The notes: generated from the sequence alone by a model not told the origin. Counted from the stretch's first letter, positions 43,299 to 52,328 are shown. The stretch: 64,000 bases of DNA from Croceitalea sp947503285 (GCF_036985505.1 NZ_BTGQ01000001.1:434001-498000); one strand, 5' to 3'. Made by a program: numbers and translations.

Positions 43299-44882
43299 AT
43301 GAAAAACAACATTCCAGAAAAATTTCAAATAACGGAGACTATAGATCAGACCGAATATCTGGTCAACGGAGACTTGAAATCTTGGGAAGGAAAGACCTCA
43401 GAAGTGTATTCCACAATTTCTTCAACATCTGATTATAAGCCAACATTACTCGGTAGCATTCCAGATATGGGAGAGGCAGAGGCCCTTGATGCATTGGATG
43501 CTGCTTTAAAGGCGTATGACCAAGGTCAAGGGGTATGGCCAACAATGAAGGTCAAAGACCGTATCGAATGCATGGAAAACTTCGTCAACAAGATGGAGGG
43601 GCAACGTGAAGCGGTGGTAACATTGCTGATGTGGGAAATTGGGAAATCAAAACCTGATTCATATAAAGAATTCGACCGTACCGTAGAATACATCTACGAT
43701 ACCATCGAAGAATATAAGCAATTGGACCGCAATAGTGCCAAGTTTCATAAGCATCAAGGTGTCTATGCCCATATTCGTCGTGGACCATTGGGTGTCGTGT
43801 TATGTTTGGGACCATACAATTATCCACTGAACGAGACTTTTGCATTGTTGATTCCTGCAATAATTATGGGGAATACGACCGTATTCAAACCTGCAAAGCA
43901 TGGGGTACTGTTGATAACACCGCTTTTGGAGGCCTTTCAAACAAGTTTCCCAAAAGGAGTCGTCAATATCGTATTCGGTAGGGGTAGGGCAGTGGCTGCT
44001 CCCATAATGAAAACTGGAAAAGTGGATGTCTTGGCGTTGATCGGAAATAGTAAATCGGCCAATGCATTGCAAGAACAACACCCCAAAAGTAACCGACTTC
44101 GTTTGGTTTTAGGTTTGGAAGCTAAGAATCCAGCAATTATTTTACCAGATGCGGATCTGGATTTAACGATTGATGAAGTCATTACCGGCACCACCTCATT
44201 TAATGGCCAACGTTGCACGGCTTTAAAGGTGGTATATGTACATGAGGCAATCAAATCGGAATTTTTAAAGCGTTTTTCGAAACGCATCGATGCCTTGAAA
44301 TTTGGCAACCCTTGGGAAGAGGGGGTACAATTGACCCCCTTACCAGAACCTGGAAAACCAACTTATATTCAAGAGTTATTGGATGATGCCGTAGCCAAAG
44401 GAGCTGAAATACAAAACGAAAAAGGAGGACAACATTCGGACAATTATATCTGGCCTGCAGTGTTATATCCAGTCTTAAAAGATATGAGGGTCTATCAAGA
44501 AGAACAATTCGGACCTATTATTCCGGTACTTTCTTTTCAAGATATTTCAGAACCCTTGGATGATATGGCGGAATCCAATTACGGACAACAAGTAAGTCTG
44601 TTCGGAAAAGATGTGTACAGCCTGTCGCCACTAATCGATACCTTGGCAAACTTGGTTTGTAGGGTCAATTTGAATAGCTCATGCCAACGCGGACCGGATG
44701 TATATCCATTTACGGGCAGAAAAGACTCGGCCCAAGCGACGTTGAGCGTACACGATGCGCTGCGTTCCTTCTCGATTCGAACGTTTGTGGCGTTTAAGGA
44801 CAATGATTTGAACAATGAAACTATTGAACAGCTTTTGGAGGCGAAAGTGAGCAACTTTCTGAGTACGGATTATATTTTGTAG
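43299..44882 (+). CDS. gapN: NADP-dependent glyceraldehyde-3-phosphate dehydrogenase (ALDH family)
   Basis: I use ATG 43299 (527 residues, MKNNIPEKFQITETI) rather than the upstream in-frame ATG at 43257, which lies in a repeat. The aldehyde dehydrogenase layout is clear: RRGPLGVVLCLGPYNYPLNE, GLEAKNPAIILPDADLDL with the general-base Glu, and FNGQRCTALK with catalytic Cys306. The C-terminal CQRGPDVYPFTGRKDSA region is what I associate with non-phosphorylating NADP-GAPDH of Bacteroidota. The enzyme gives 3-phosphoglycerate and NADPH. NADPH supply for IlvC may explain its place beside the ilv operon (inference). Confidence 0.85.
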   Translation: MKNNIPEKFQITETIDQTEYLVNGDLKSWEGKTSEVYSTISSTSDYKPTLLGSIPDMGEAEALDALDAALKAYDQGQGVWPTMKVKDRIECMENFVNKMEGQREAVVTLLMWEIGKSKPDSYKEFDRTVEYIYDTIEEYKQLDRNSAKFHKHQGVYAHIRRGPLGVVLCLGPYNYPLNETFALLIPAIIMGNTTVFKPAKHGVLLITPLLEAFQTSFPKGVVNIVFGRGRAVAAPIMKTGKVDVLALIGNSKSANALQEQHPKSNRLRLVLGLEAKNPAIILPDADLDLTIDEVITGTTSFNGQRCTALKVVYVHEAIKSEFLKRFSKRIDALKFGNPWEEGVQLTPLPEPGKPTYIQELLDDAVAKGAEIQNEKGGQHSDNYIWPAVLYPVLKDMRVYQEEQFGPIIPVLSFQDISEPLDDMAESNYGQQVSLFGKDVYSLSPLIDTLANLVCRVNLNSSCQRGPDVYPFTGRKDSAQATLSVHDALRSFSIRTFVAFKDNDLNNETIEQLLEAKVSNFLSTDYIL

Positions 44883-44915
44883 TAATTATGGTCATATACT
44901 TTTATAGAACAAGAA

Positions 44916-44950
44916 GGCGGTTCGGATTTTACCTCGAACCACCATTTTTT
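44916..44950. terminator. Hairpin terminator between gapN and the convergent gene
   Basis: GGTTCG (44919-44924) pairs with CGAACC (44935-44940), extended by flanking GG/CC pairs, and is followed by a run of six T (44945-44950). It lies 34 nt after the gapN stop. The opposite strand is A-rich too, but the T-run favours the plus direction. Confidence 0.7.
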
Positions 44951-44973
44951 ATGCACATTGCTATGCCAAGCAA

Positions 44974-45867
44974 TTATTTGATTTCCATATTTTCAGGATT
45001 CCAATATCCGATGTGACTTACAATTTTACCTTTTTCGTTGTAGGTAGTCACATTTACTCCCTCAAAGGTAGCTTCCTTACCGTCATTGGTAATACCCTTG
45101 CCCGTCCATTTTGAAGTTGCTACCAGTCCTTTAACATAAATGTAGTCGGGGTAAAGCCCCGTGGATTTAAAAGCAGACATAAAGTTCTCTCCAATTTTAA
45201 TGATTTCTTCCCTATTGTTTGGTGATGGGCTTCCATAGGGATCGTTGAGATAAACATTATCGGCAAAAGAGTTCGCCCAGATTTTGGCATTTCCACTTTG
45301 GGTAGCCTTGAAATAATCGTTCGTCCATTGTACTACCTGTTCTTCTGTTATGACTGGAGTTTCTCCAAGGATTATCTCTCCTTTTCCATCTTCAAAGAAA
45401 CCATTAATTGAAGTCACCGTTAGCCAACCTCTTGCACCCTGATATTTGCCAGTTCCTCCAGTGAACTCACCCGATACCTTTATGGTCACTTGGCTTCCTT
45501 CCAATTCGAATTTTTTTGCTTTGTAGGATAGGAACAATAAATCAGTTTCAGGTGCAGAACCTTCAAACTCAAACATATTGATTTTCATTGTCCCGAAAAG
45601 TTGGTGTTTTCCGTTGTATGAAACTCGGTTCGCAGTGGCCCCGTTAATATGGGTATTCCCTTTTTTACCGTTTTCAAATTCCCAATGCCATGAACCCGTC
45701 AGTTGTCCGGCTTGGGCAAAAATAAATGGTTCTTTGTTTTGAATGGAATATCCTTCTGCGAATTGATATCCACCAATTACCTTGAATTTTAGTGTTTCTT
45801 GTGCTTTCATGATTGTAAATATTAGTAGTGTTACGAATAGAATAATACCTTTTTTCATCTTGTTCAT
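44974..45867 (-). CDS. Secreted two-domain protein: allene-oxide-cyclase-like barrel plus SnoaL/NTF2-like domain
   Basis: This 297-residue protein has a signal peptide (MNKMKKGIILFVTLLIFTIMKA). Residues 24-165 contain FEGSAPETDLLFLSY and GTGKYQGARGWLTVTSI, a pattern of allene-oxide-cyclase/dirigent-like beta barrels. Residues 173-297 (EEQVVQWTNDYFKATQSGNA, FADNVYLNDPYGSP, WTGKGITNDGKEATFEGVN) match the SnoaL/ketosteroid-isomerase-like NTF2 fold. Both folds bind small hydrophobic ligands. The combination is unusual to me and no function can be given. Next upstream on the same strand is an AraC regulator. Confidence 0.65.
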   Translation of the reverse strand: MNKMKKGIILFVTLLIFTIMKAQETLKFKVIGGYQFAEGYSIQNKEPFIFAQAGQLTGSWHWEFENGKKGNTHINGATANRVSYNGKHQLFGTMKINMFEFEGSAPETDLLFLSYKAKKFELEGSQVTIKVSGEFTGGTGKYQGARGWLTVTSINGFFEDGKGEIILGETPVITEEQVVQWTNDYFKATQSGNAKIWANSFADNVYLNDPYGSPSPNNREEIIKIGENFMSAFKSTGLYPDYIYVKGLVATSKWTGKGITNDGKEATFEGVNVTTYNEKGKIVSHIGYWNPENMEIK

Positions 45868-45933
45868 TTTTTATTGATGTAAAAGTATTTCCGTAATCCC
45901 ACTCTGGATATAACAAAAAATGGAAGGAATGTC

Positions 45934-46842
45934 CTATTTCTCGGATTGCTGTTCTTTGCGATACGTAGCAGGGGTTTTAAGTATATATTTCTTGAAAAAT
46001 TTGCCAAAATGAGATGGTGAGGCAAAATTCAAGGTGTAGGCAATTTGTTTGATATCGTCATTGCCAAATTTCAAAAGATTCTTTGCCTCTAAAAGTAATC
46101 TTTGGTTAATATAGTGCAAGGCGTTTTTACCTGTGGTCCTTTTGATGGTCTCACTTAAGTGGTTTGGCGTGACATTCAATAAAGCCGCATATTCCTTAAT
46201 ACTTCTTTTTGATAAGTAATGGTTATTGATAAGATTTTGATACTTTACAAAAAGACCTTGGTCATTGGGTAATTCATTGATAGTTTTTTCTCTTTTCTGG
46301 TACAGGTCGAGGCATTTGTAAAGCACTACTTGCAAGTAGTGCTTTAGAATCTCTTCAGAAAATGAACTTCTCGGTTGATGATATTCCGAATAGAATTCTT
46401 CAAAAATGGCATCGACCCTTTCATTCCCGTTTTTATCAATCGGAATTGCATTCAGTTTATCAAGTCCAAAGAATAAAAATTGTCTTTGAAACGCTTCGGG
46501 CTTTAATGATAGGTAGTCTTGTTTGAAATTTAGGATGTATCCATCAATTTGTTGGTCCCTGACCCATGAATAAATATGATTTGGGGAAATAAAATAAAGA
46601 ACGCTATTTACCTCATTGACTGTTTGTTGGTTGATGTTCAATGTGGAATTTCCAAATCTTCGAATAAATGATACTTGATAAAAATCTTTGGTGTGGGGTT
46701 GAATTGACTTAATTGAATTTTCAGTAAAATCAGAAAAGCGGTAAATATGAAGATTTGGGTTTGTAGTTTGTACTGGCACGTCGATATGCTTATACAAATC
46801 GTTCATTTCTTTAAAATGAAGTATGTTGCTGTTATTGGTCAT
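45934..46842 (-). CDS. AraC family transcriptional regulator
   Basis: This 302-residue protein has an N-terminal cupin-like effector domain (about 20-170) and a C-terminal AraC DNA-binding domain (about 200-298). The two HTH motifs are in SIKEYAALLNVTPNHLSETI and IKQIAYTLNFASPSHFGKFF, and the protein ends TPATYRKEQ. It lies between a GH39 enzyme (36 nt upstream) and the SnoaL-like gene, all on the minus strand. Either may be a target (inference). Confidence 0.9.
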   Translation of the reverse strand: MTNNSNILHFKEMNDLYKHIDVPVQTTNPNLHIYRFSDFTENSIKSIQPHTKDFYQVSFIRRFGNSTLNINQQTVNEVNSVLYFISPNHIYSWVRDQQIDGYILNFKQDYLSLKPEAFQRQFLFFGLDKLNAIPIDKNGNERVDAIFEEFYSEYHQPRSSFSEEILKHYLQVVLYKCLDLYQKREKTINELPNDQGLFVKYQNLINNHYLSKRSIKEYAALLNVTPNHLSETIKRTTGKNALHYINQRLLLEAKNLLKFGNDDIKQIAYTLNFASPSHFGKFFKKYILKTPATYRKEQQSEK

Positions 46843-46878
46843 TCACTTTATGAGGTATGGTATGGCGCTACATGGAAC

Positions 46879-48501
46879 TTACTTTTTTATTTTTTCCAAT
46901 ACCAAAAAGCTTACTGCTGGGGATGGCAGATCCACTTCAGTAGCATAGGCACTATTTTCCATTTTAAGGGATGTCAATTCACGTATTTTTTCTGGCTTAC
47001 CCTTTTTTAAAAGGGCCTCGTACTGCGCTTCAGATGGATATTTCGGACTCCCCATAGCAACCCATGTTTCGTATGGATTCGTATTTTCTTGATCAATCTG
47101 ATATTGGGTTAAAGAGAATGCTTTAAACGGAATATTTCTTAGTTCTAATTTTAAGTTTACTGCCTGCCTTTTCATCAATTCCTTTTGTGCTGTGGTGGGC
47201 TCAGGCATGTCCACTTCCGGGTCATGCGTATTCGCATCAAAATCCGTTTTGTTGTACACCATTAGCACAAGGGAATCTTTTCCCTTTAATGTGGCCATCA
47301 CACCAAAATAGCGTTGCATATCTTTAGGAATGTCCACATCGATGTAGGTATCCCCTAATTCAGCAATCTTATCCATTACCGTCAATACCGGTTTAGGTAC
47401 CAACCGATACTGTGTGCTGTCTTTAGGGTTATAGAATAAAGCGTGCGTTGTACGCGCGTGCCATCCCCCCATAAAGGCATGGTCGTTACTTTGAAAGGTA
47501 TAGTTGACTTTCGCCGAATCAATCAACTTTTTTTGGTGTACATCGATATTTTGGGCCACAAAAGCCGCATACCAAGCACCGCGGCGCCACCAAAAATCCC
47601 TGGACCAGCCGGCCATCGGATCCGCTTCATCATTGATAAAAGGAAGTTCGGTAAACTTAGGATGGTTTTTTCTGATATAACCCACGGTAGTCAATTCCCG
47701 TTTCAACATATCATACGGATCATCTTTCATATGCACCGAAATGAAGTCTAATCGAACCCCTTGTTTCCCGGTAAAAAAATTGATGCCCGAATCACAATGT
47801 GCCAATAATTCTTTGAAGACGGGTTGTAAATCGTTGGCAGTACCAGGTCCACCAAAGCGTAAATTCGCATCGGCTTCCCGCAATCCCTCAGAACATGCGT
47901 CATAATAATTCAAAAATGTGGCGACATCATATTTCCAGAAAAAATCAAGGTCAGGCTCATTAGTCGTTTCAAAATACCACGAGCGTATGGTTTCTTTTCC
48001 ATAACGACTTTCTAAGTGTAGGGCTAAATCGGTTACAAATTTTTTCCAAAGGTGAATTTGCTCCGGATTTTCAAGGTTATCAAAATCGGTGCTGTAATCA
48101 TTGATGTCAACAGTATTTGATGGTGTTCCCATAAGCTCAAAAATCATTTTGAGATCATTGTTCACGATTTCATCCAGTACGGCATCCAATCTTGACCAGT
48201 CATACCGAGGTGTTTCAGAAGCTAACTGCTGCACGGTAATAAGATTCAAAAGATAGTGCGGTCGAATATAACCCAGACCTTTGTCGGGTAGTTCACCAAT
48301 ATCCCTTAAAACATCCTTCATTTCATTTTGCCCCACCATTTGGGCAGGGGAAAAACCCGTAGCTGTCCAAAAAGGAACCAATTGCTTTTGGGGTTGGGAA
48401 AAATCAATCGTTATGGCCCTTTTAGTCGATTTTTCTGAAGGGGCACATGAAAAGATAAGCACGATTAGTAGCAAATAACACCTATTCCTCATTCTGTACA
48501 T
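46879..48501 (-). CDS. Glycoside hydrolase family 39-like lipoprotein
   Basis: This 540-residue protein has a lipoprotein signal ending LIFSC (Cys19). A TIM barrel shows GH39 (beta-xylosidase / alpha-iduronidase) features: YIRPHYLLNL, RLDAVLDEIVNNDLKMIFELMG, YFETTNEPDLDFFW with acid/base Glu182, and PFINDEADP with candidate nucleophile Glu292. A small beta domain closes the C-terminus. Such enzymes release terminal xylose or uronic acids from glycans. The lipoprotein anchor implies action at the cell surface or in the periplasm. An AraC regulator lies directly downstream. Confidence 0.8.
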   Translation of the reverse strand: MYRMRNRCYLLLIVLIFSCAPSEKSTKRAITIDFSQPQKQLVPFWTATGFSPAQMVGQNEMKDVLRDIGELPDKGLGYIRPHYLLNLITVQQLASETPRYDWSRLDAVLDEIVNNDLKMIFELMGTPSNTVDINDYSTDFDNLENPEQIHLWKKFVTDLALHLESRYGKETIRSWYFETTNEPDLDFFWKYDVATFLNYYDACSEGLREADANLRFGGPGTANDLQPVFKELLAHCDSGINFFTGKQGVRLDFISVHMKDDPYDMLKRELTTVGYIRKNHPKFTELPFINDEADPMAGWSRDFWWRRGAWYAAFVAQNIDVHQKKLIDSAKVNYTFQSNDHAFMGGWHARTTHALFYNPKDSTQYRLVPKPVLTVMDKIAELGDTYIDVDIPKDMQRYFGVMATLKGKDSLVLMVYNKTDFDANTHDPEVDMPEPTTAQKELMKRQAVNLKLELRNIPFKAFSLTQYQIDQENTNPYETWVAMGSPKYPSEAQYEALLKKGKPEKIRELTSLKMENSAYATEVDLPSPAVSFLVLEKIKK

Positions 48502-48550
48502 TGAATTTTTAGTTGCCTTAAGATAGCTTTAATTTTAAAACCAAATCCCA

Positions 48551-48586
48551 TAAAAAAAGCAGAAGTCGAAATACAACTTCTGCTTT
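48551..48586 (-). terminator. Strong hairpin terminator of the leu operon
   Basis: AAAGCAGAAGT (48556-48566) and ACTTCTGCTTT (48576-48586) are perfect 11-bp arms around a 9-nt loop. On the minus strand the stem is followed by a T-run. It lies 60 nt beyond the leuB stop and before the GH39 gene, separating the two transcription units. Confidence 0.85.
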
Positions 48587-48646
48587 AACCCATAAACCAA
48601 CTTTTTTCTGAAGCGCTACGAAACCCTTAGGGAATTGTAGTAATAC

Positions 48647-49705
48647 CTAAATATTCTCAGCGAGCCAATTACCTACTTCACTGGTTTTATACGCTTTTCC
48701 CCCTTCTGCCAAGTCTTCGGTAACAACACCATCTGCCAATGACTTGTTTACTACCTCACGAATGGCTTGGGCTTCATCGTTTAGTCCGAAAGCCGTTTCA
48801 AACATCATGGCTGCGGAAAGCACCGTTGCAAGTGGATTTGCGATATCTTTACCCGCTGCTTGTGGATACGATCCATGAATCGGTTCAAACAGGGCTGTTT
48901 TCTCACCTAAAGATGCTGAGGGCATCAAGCCCATAGAGCCTGATATTACAGAAGCTTCATCGGTCAAAATATCCCCAAACAAATTTTCGGTGATCAAGAC
49001 ATCGTAATCGCTTGGCCATTGTACCAATCGCATTGCCACGGCATCTACGAACTCATACGAAACCTCCACCTCTGGATATTCTTTTTCCATGGCCTGGACC
49101 GTTTCGCGCCACAAACGGGAAGATTCCAAAACATTGGCTTTATCGACACAACATAATTTTTTGCCTCGGGCCATGGCTGCTTCAAATCCTTTTTTAGCCA
49201 ATCGCTGTATTTCAAAGCGTTGATAACTCATGGTATCGAAAGCGGTATTTCCATCATCTTTTCTTCCACGCTCCCCAAAATACACACCGCTGGTCAGTTC
49301 ACGGAAAAAGACCAAATCAGTTCCTTCTATACGCTCTCTTTTTAAGGGCGACTTGTCAATTAGGGATGGAAAAGTAAATGTCGGGCGTACGTTGGCAAAA
49401 AGCCCCAATTTTTGCCTCATTTTTAACAATCCCTGCTCTGGGCGCACTTTGGCCGAGGGGTCATTGTCGAAACGGGGGTGCCCAATCGCACCGAACAAAA
49501 CGGCATCAGCAGCTTCGCAAACGGCATGGGTCTCATCAGGATAGGGTTCACCCACTGCATCAATGGCCGCAGCCCCAGTGAGTGCTGGTGCCCATGTAAT
49601 CTCATGTCCGAATTTGTTGGCAACCGCGTCTACGACTTTTACGGCTTGATCTATAACTTCAGGTCCGATTCCGTCTCCTGCCAATAAGGCGATGTTCATT
49701 TTCAT
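48647..49705 (-). CDS. leuB: 3-isopropylmalate dehydrogenase
   Basis: LeuB oxidatively decarboxylates 3-isopropylmalate with NAD+, the last pathway-specific step of leucine synthesis before transamination. The 352-residue protein has LLAGDGIGPEVIDQAV, GVYFGERG, CCVDKANVLESSRLWRE, NLFGDILTDEASVISGSMG and FEPIHGSYPQAAGKDIANP, all standard. It is the last gene of the minus-strand operon leuC-leuD-leuA-leuB. A 61-nt gap with GCTTTACGC repeats separates it from a broken four-helix-bundle gene. Confidence 0.97.
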   Translation of the reverse strand: MKMNIALLAGDGIGPEVIDQAVKVVDAVANKFGHEITWAPALTGAAAIDAVGEPYPDETHAVCEAADAVLFGAIGHPRFDNDPSAKVRPEQGLLKMRQKLGLFANVRPTFTFPSLIDKSPLKRERIEGTDLVFFRELTSGVYFGERGRKDDGNTAFDTMSYQRFEIQRLAKKGFEAAMARGKKLCCVDKANVLESSRLWRETVQAMEKEYPEVEVSYEFVDAVAMRLVQWPSDYDVLITENLFGDILTDEASVISGSMGLMPSASLGEKTALFEPIHGSYPQAAGKDIANPLATVLSAAMMFETAFGLNDEAQAIREVVNKSLADGVVTEDLAEGGKAYKTSEVGNWLAENI

Positions 49706-49710
49706 ATTTT

Positions 49711-49750
49711 ACTCGCTTTACGCTTAAAACGCCTTACGCAATGCGCTTTT
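49711..49750. repeat. GCTTTACGC-type repeat bordering the broken four-helix-bundle gene (leuB side)
   Basis: The stretch reads TCGCTTTACGCTTAAAACG then CCTTACGCAATGCGC, with a small CGCA-A-TGCG palindrome. The same GCTTTACG/CGTAAAGC core recurs at 52301-52327 and 52705-52730, each time beside a four-helix-bundle gene. Confidence 0.55.
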
Positions 49751-49766
49751 CGTCTTTTGCTTTTTG

Positions 49767-50115
49767 TTAAATCTTGTTTATTAAATTATTTGTACTTCGT
49801 CTTACTTTATTGACCTTATCTAAAATAGTTTTAAACGAGTCGTTGTCAACATACCCTAGAATCCTTTGCTAAAATCGTAAAATACTCTAATTCGCTAGCA
49901 GAACCTTGAGAAATAATTGGAAAACGTCGGAACTCCGCATTGGATTCTCGACCACATCCTTCAACAATATTAGAAGAAATAGAATAAGCTGCTCTTCTCA
50001 TCTGCGAAGTCATTCCATATAACTCTTCTTTTGGAAAATCTTTGGTAATGCGATAGATTTCTAAAGTAATTTCATGTCCTAATTCCCAAACCTTATATTT
50101 TTTAAAATCTCTCAT
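49767..50115 (-). pseudogene. Four-helix-bundle (23S rRNA intervening-sequence-type) gene, frameshifted
   Basis: The open frame from ATG 50113-50115 gives an 89-residue product that ends abnormally in LAKDSRVC. Removing one of the two A bases at about 49860-49861 restores a frame reading KDLGYVDNDSFKTIL then NKVRRSTNNLINKI to TAA 49767-49769. The full 115-residue product then parallels the intact copy at 52329-52676 from end to end. Family members are four-helix-bundle pentamers first seen in 23S rRNA intervening sequences; their role is unknown. The base insertion could be a sequencing error, but it is not in a long homopolymer. Confidence 0.8.
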
Positions 50116-50130
50116 TTAAACTAAGACAAA

Positions 50131-50160
50131 ACGCGAATAGCGTTAAGCCGATTTGCGAAT
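50131..50160. repeat. Repeat bordering the broken four-helix-bundle gene (leuA side)
   Basis: ACGCGAATAGCGTTAAGCCG then ATTTGCGAAT. It carries CGAAT twice and a GCGTTAAGC variant of the GCGTAAAGC core found at the other three cassette edges. It sits in the 51-nt spacer between leuA and the pseudogene, where the uninterrupted leuD-leuA junction has only 8 nt. Confidence 0.45.
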
Positions 50161-50166
50161 GGCCAA

Positions 50167-51681
50167 TTATATTATGTTGAGCATTTTTTCAGTAGCTTTT
50201 ATGGCAGACACCGTTTGGTCTGAATCTAAACCTGTCGTCATAAAATCTTGTTTTTTACCCTTCCATGTTATCATAGTTTCACAGAGGGCGTCAGAATTAC
50301 TTCCTGGGGGAATACGAACTGCATAATCGATTAAGGTTGGAAGTTTAATTTCAATCCTATTGTATACTTTGTGCAAGGCATTCATAAAAGCATCAAACTG
50401 ACCATCGCCTTGGGCGTTTTCTTCAAAGACCTTTCCGTCAACTTCTATTGAAAGCGTAGTTGAAGGTTGTAAGCCTTTTGCATGGGTCAATACATAAGAC
50501 TTGATGAAAACTTTTTGTTGAAAAGCCGAACTGTCAAGCACATCAGAAATAATATAGGGCAAGTCTTCTTTGGTAACCTTTTCTTTTTTATCACCAAGTT
50601 CTATGATTCGCGCTGTAACTGTTTTAAGCTCATCATCATTTAAGGTTAGGCCCAACTCTTGTAAATTCTTTTGAATATTTGCCTTACCAGACATTTTACC
50701 CAAGGCATATTTACGTTTTCTACCGAAACGCTCGGGCATTAAATCGCTAAAGTAAAGATTATTCTTACTATCTCCATCTGCATGAATTCCAGCAGTTTGC
50801 GTAAAAACATTATCACCTACAATTGGTTTGTTCGCAGGAATTCCAAAGCCTGTAAATGCCGATACTAATTTGCTGACCTTATACAGTGAAGATTCATTTA
50901 CCGCCGTTTTCGCGTCAGGTAAAAAATCATTTATAACGGCAATGGTGCTTGCCAATGGCGCATTGCCAGCACGTTCTCCCATTCCATTAACGGTTAAGTG
51001 CAAACCATGGCAACCCGCTTTAACCGCTTCCATGACATTGGCCACCCCTAAATCATAGTCATTATGACCATGAAAATCAAAATGACTATTTGGATACCGT
51101 TTTATAATCTTTTCTAAATACTCAAAAGTTTCGGTATGGGTTAAAATTCCGAGAGTATCGGGCAACAATATTCTCTTGATGGGCTGTGTTACCAGAAAAT
51201 CTAAAAATCGAAAAACGTAATCTTGTGAGTTTCGCATACCATTACTCCAATCTTCTAGGTATACGTTGGTTTGAATGCCAGATTCCCTTGCTAAATGGAT
51301 TACCTTTTCTATTTCGGCAAAGTGTTGTTCCGGGGTCTTTTTTAACTGATGGGTCAAATGATTCAAAGAACCTTTGGTTAATAGGTTTTGAACTTTTGCA
51401 CCGGCCTTTTTCATCCATTCAATGGAAGTGCCCCCATCTACGAAGGTCAACACTTCAACTTTGTCGGCACAGTGATTTTCAGCTGCCCATGTCGTGATAT
51501 TCCTTACCGCATTGAATTCCCCTTCAGAAACCCGTGCAGAAGCAACTTCTATACGGTCAACTTTAAGCTCGCCAAGTAACAATTTAGCAAGGGTAAGTTT
51601 TTCTGAAGCGGTAAAAGATACGCCTGAGGTTTGTTCACCATCCCTAAGGGTGGTGTCCATAATTTCAATGGTTCTCGCCAT
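50167..51681 (-). CDS. leuA: 2-isopropylmalate synthase / (R)-citramalate synthase family enzyme
   Basis: This enzyme condenses acetyl-CoA with a 2-oxo acid. The 504-residue protein has the HMGL-like barrel with MDTTLRDGEQTSGVSF, LPDTLGILT, FDFHGHNDYDLGVAN (metal His) and NGMGERAGNAPLA. A C-terminal alpha-isopropylmalate-synthase regulatory domain follows (about 385-504). Its place between leuD and leuB supports leucine synthesis. However, the divergent sequence is of the type often labelled citramalate synthase-like, so pyruvate rather than 2-oxoisovalerate is possible. Confidence 0.85.
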   Translation of the reverse strand: MARTIEIMDTTLRDGEQTSGVSFTASEKLTLAKLLLGELKVDRIEVASARVSEGEFNAVRNITTWAAENHCADKVEVLTFVDGGTSIEWMKKAGAKVQNLLTKGSLNHLTHQLKKTPEQHFAEIEKVIHLARESGIQTNVYLEDWSNGMRNSQDYVFRFLDFLVTQPIKRILLPDTLGILTHTETFEYLEKIIKRYPNSHFDFHGHNDYDLGVANVMEAVKAGCHGLHLTVNGMGERAGNAPLASTIAVINDFLPDAKTAVNESSLYKVSKLVSAFTGFGIPANKPIVGDNVFTQTAGIHADGDSKNNLYFSDLMPERFGRKRKYALGKMSGKANIQKNLQELGLTLNDDELKTVTARIIELGDKKEKVTKEDLPYIISDVLDSSAFQQKVFIKSYVLTHAKGLQPSTTLSIEVDGKVFEENAQGDGQFDAFMNALHKVYNRIEIKLPTLIDYAVRIPPGSNSDALCETMITWKGKKQDFMTTGLDSDQTVSAIKATEKMLNII

Positions 51682-51689
51682 TATTCGTA

Positions 51690-52286
51690 TTAAAAAGGTC
51701 TTGTTTCGGCAAAGGTTTGAATGTCTTCTTTAAGATTCAATAGGTAATCAATATCATCAAATCCGTTAGATAGGTTGCCTTTTTTATATTCATTGATACC
51801 AAAAGTCTCCAGTTCTCCAGTTGCTAAAATGGTAATGGTCTGTTCTGGTAAATTCACTTCGAATTCCGTTTTTGGATCTGCTTCGATGGCCTTAAAAACC
51901 TTATCGAGAAATTCAGGGCTTATTTGAACTGGAAGTACACCGATATTCAAACAATTATTACGGAAAATATCAGCAAAAAAGCTAGAAACCACACATCGAA
52001 ACCCATAGTCATAAACCGCCCATGCCGCATGTTCCCTAGAGGAACCCGAACCAAAGTTTTTACCTCCTACTAAAATTTTACCACTGTAAATGGGATTGTT
52101 CAAGACAAAATGCTCTTTGGGTGTATTATCTGGGTTATACCTCCAATCCCGAAATAGGTTATCGCCAAAACCTTTACGCTCCGTAGCCTTTAAGAAACGT
52201 GCGGGAATAATTTGGTCCGTATCCACATTTTCTATAGGAAGTGGAACTGCGGTGCTTTTTAATATGTTGAATTTATCGTATGCCAT
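51690..52286 (-). CDS. leuD: 3-isopropylmalate dehydratase, small subunit
   Basis: LeuD pairs with LeuC to isomerise 2- to 3-isopropylmalate. The 198-residue protein has VDTDQIIPARFLK, GKNFGSGSSREHAAWAVYDYG and FFADIFRNNCLNIGVLPV, the standard swivelling domain. It is 8 nt upstream of leuA, and a repeat-flanked four-helix-bundle gene separates it from leuC. Confidence 0.97.
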   Translation of the reverse strand: MAYDKFNILKSTAVPLPIENVDTDQIIPARFLKATERKGFGDNLFRDWRYNPDNTPKEHFVLNNPIYSGKILVGGKNFGSGSSREHAAWAVYDYGFRCVVSSFFADIFRNNCLNIGVLPVQISPEFLDKVFKAIEADPKTEFEVNLPEQTITILATGELETFGINEYKKGNLSNGFDDIDYLLNLKEDIQTFAETRPF

Positions 52287-52300
52287 TTTTGATAGTTTTA

Positions 52301-52327
52301 TGCGCTAATCGCTTTACGTCATGCGCA
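52301..52327. repeat. 27-bp repeat with inverted ends beside the intact four-helix-bundle gene (leuD side)
   Basis: The element starts TGCGC and ends GCGCA, with GCTTTACG inside. It fills most of the 42-nt spacer between the four-helix-bundle stop and leuD. Confidence 0.55.
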
Positions 52328-52328
52328 G

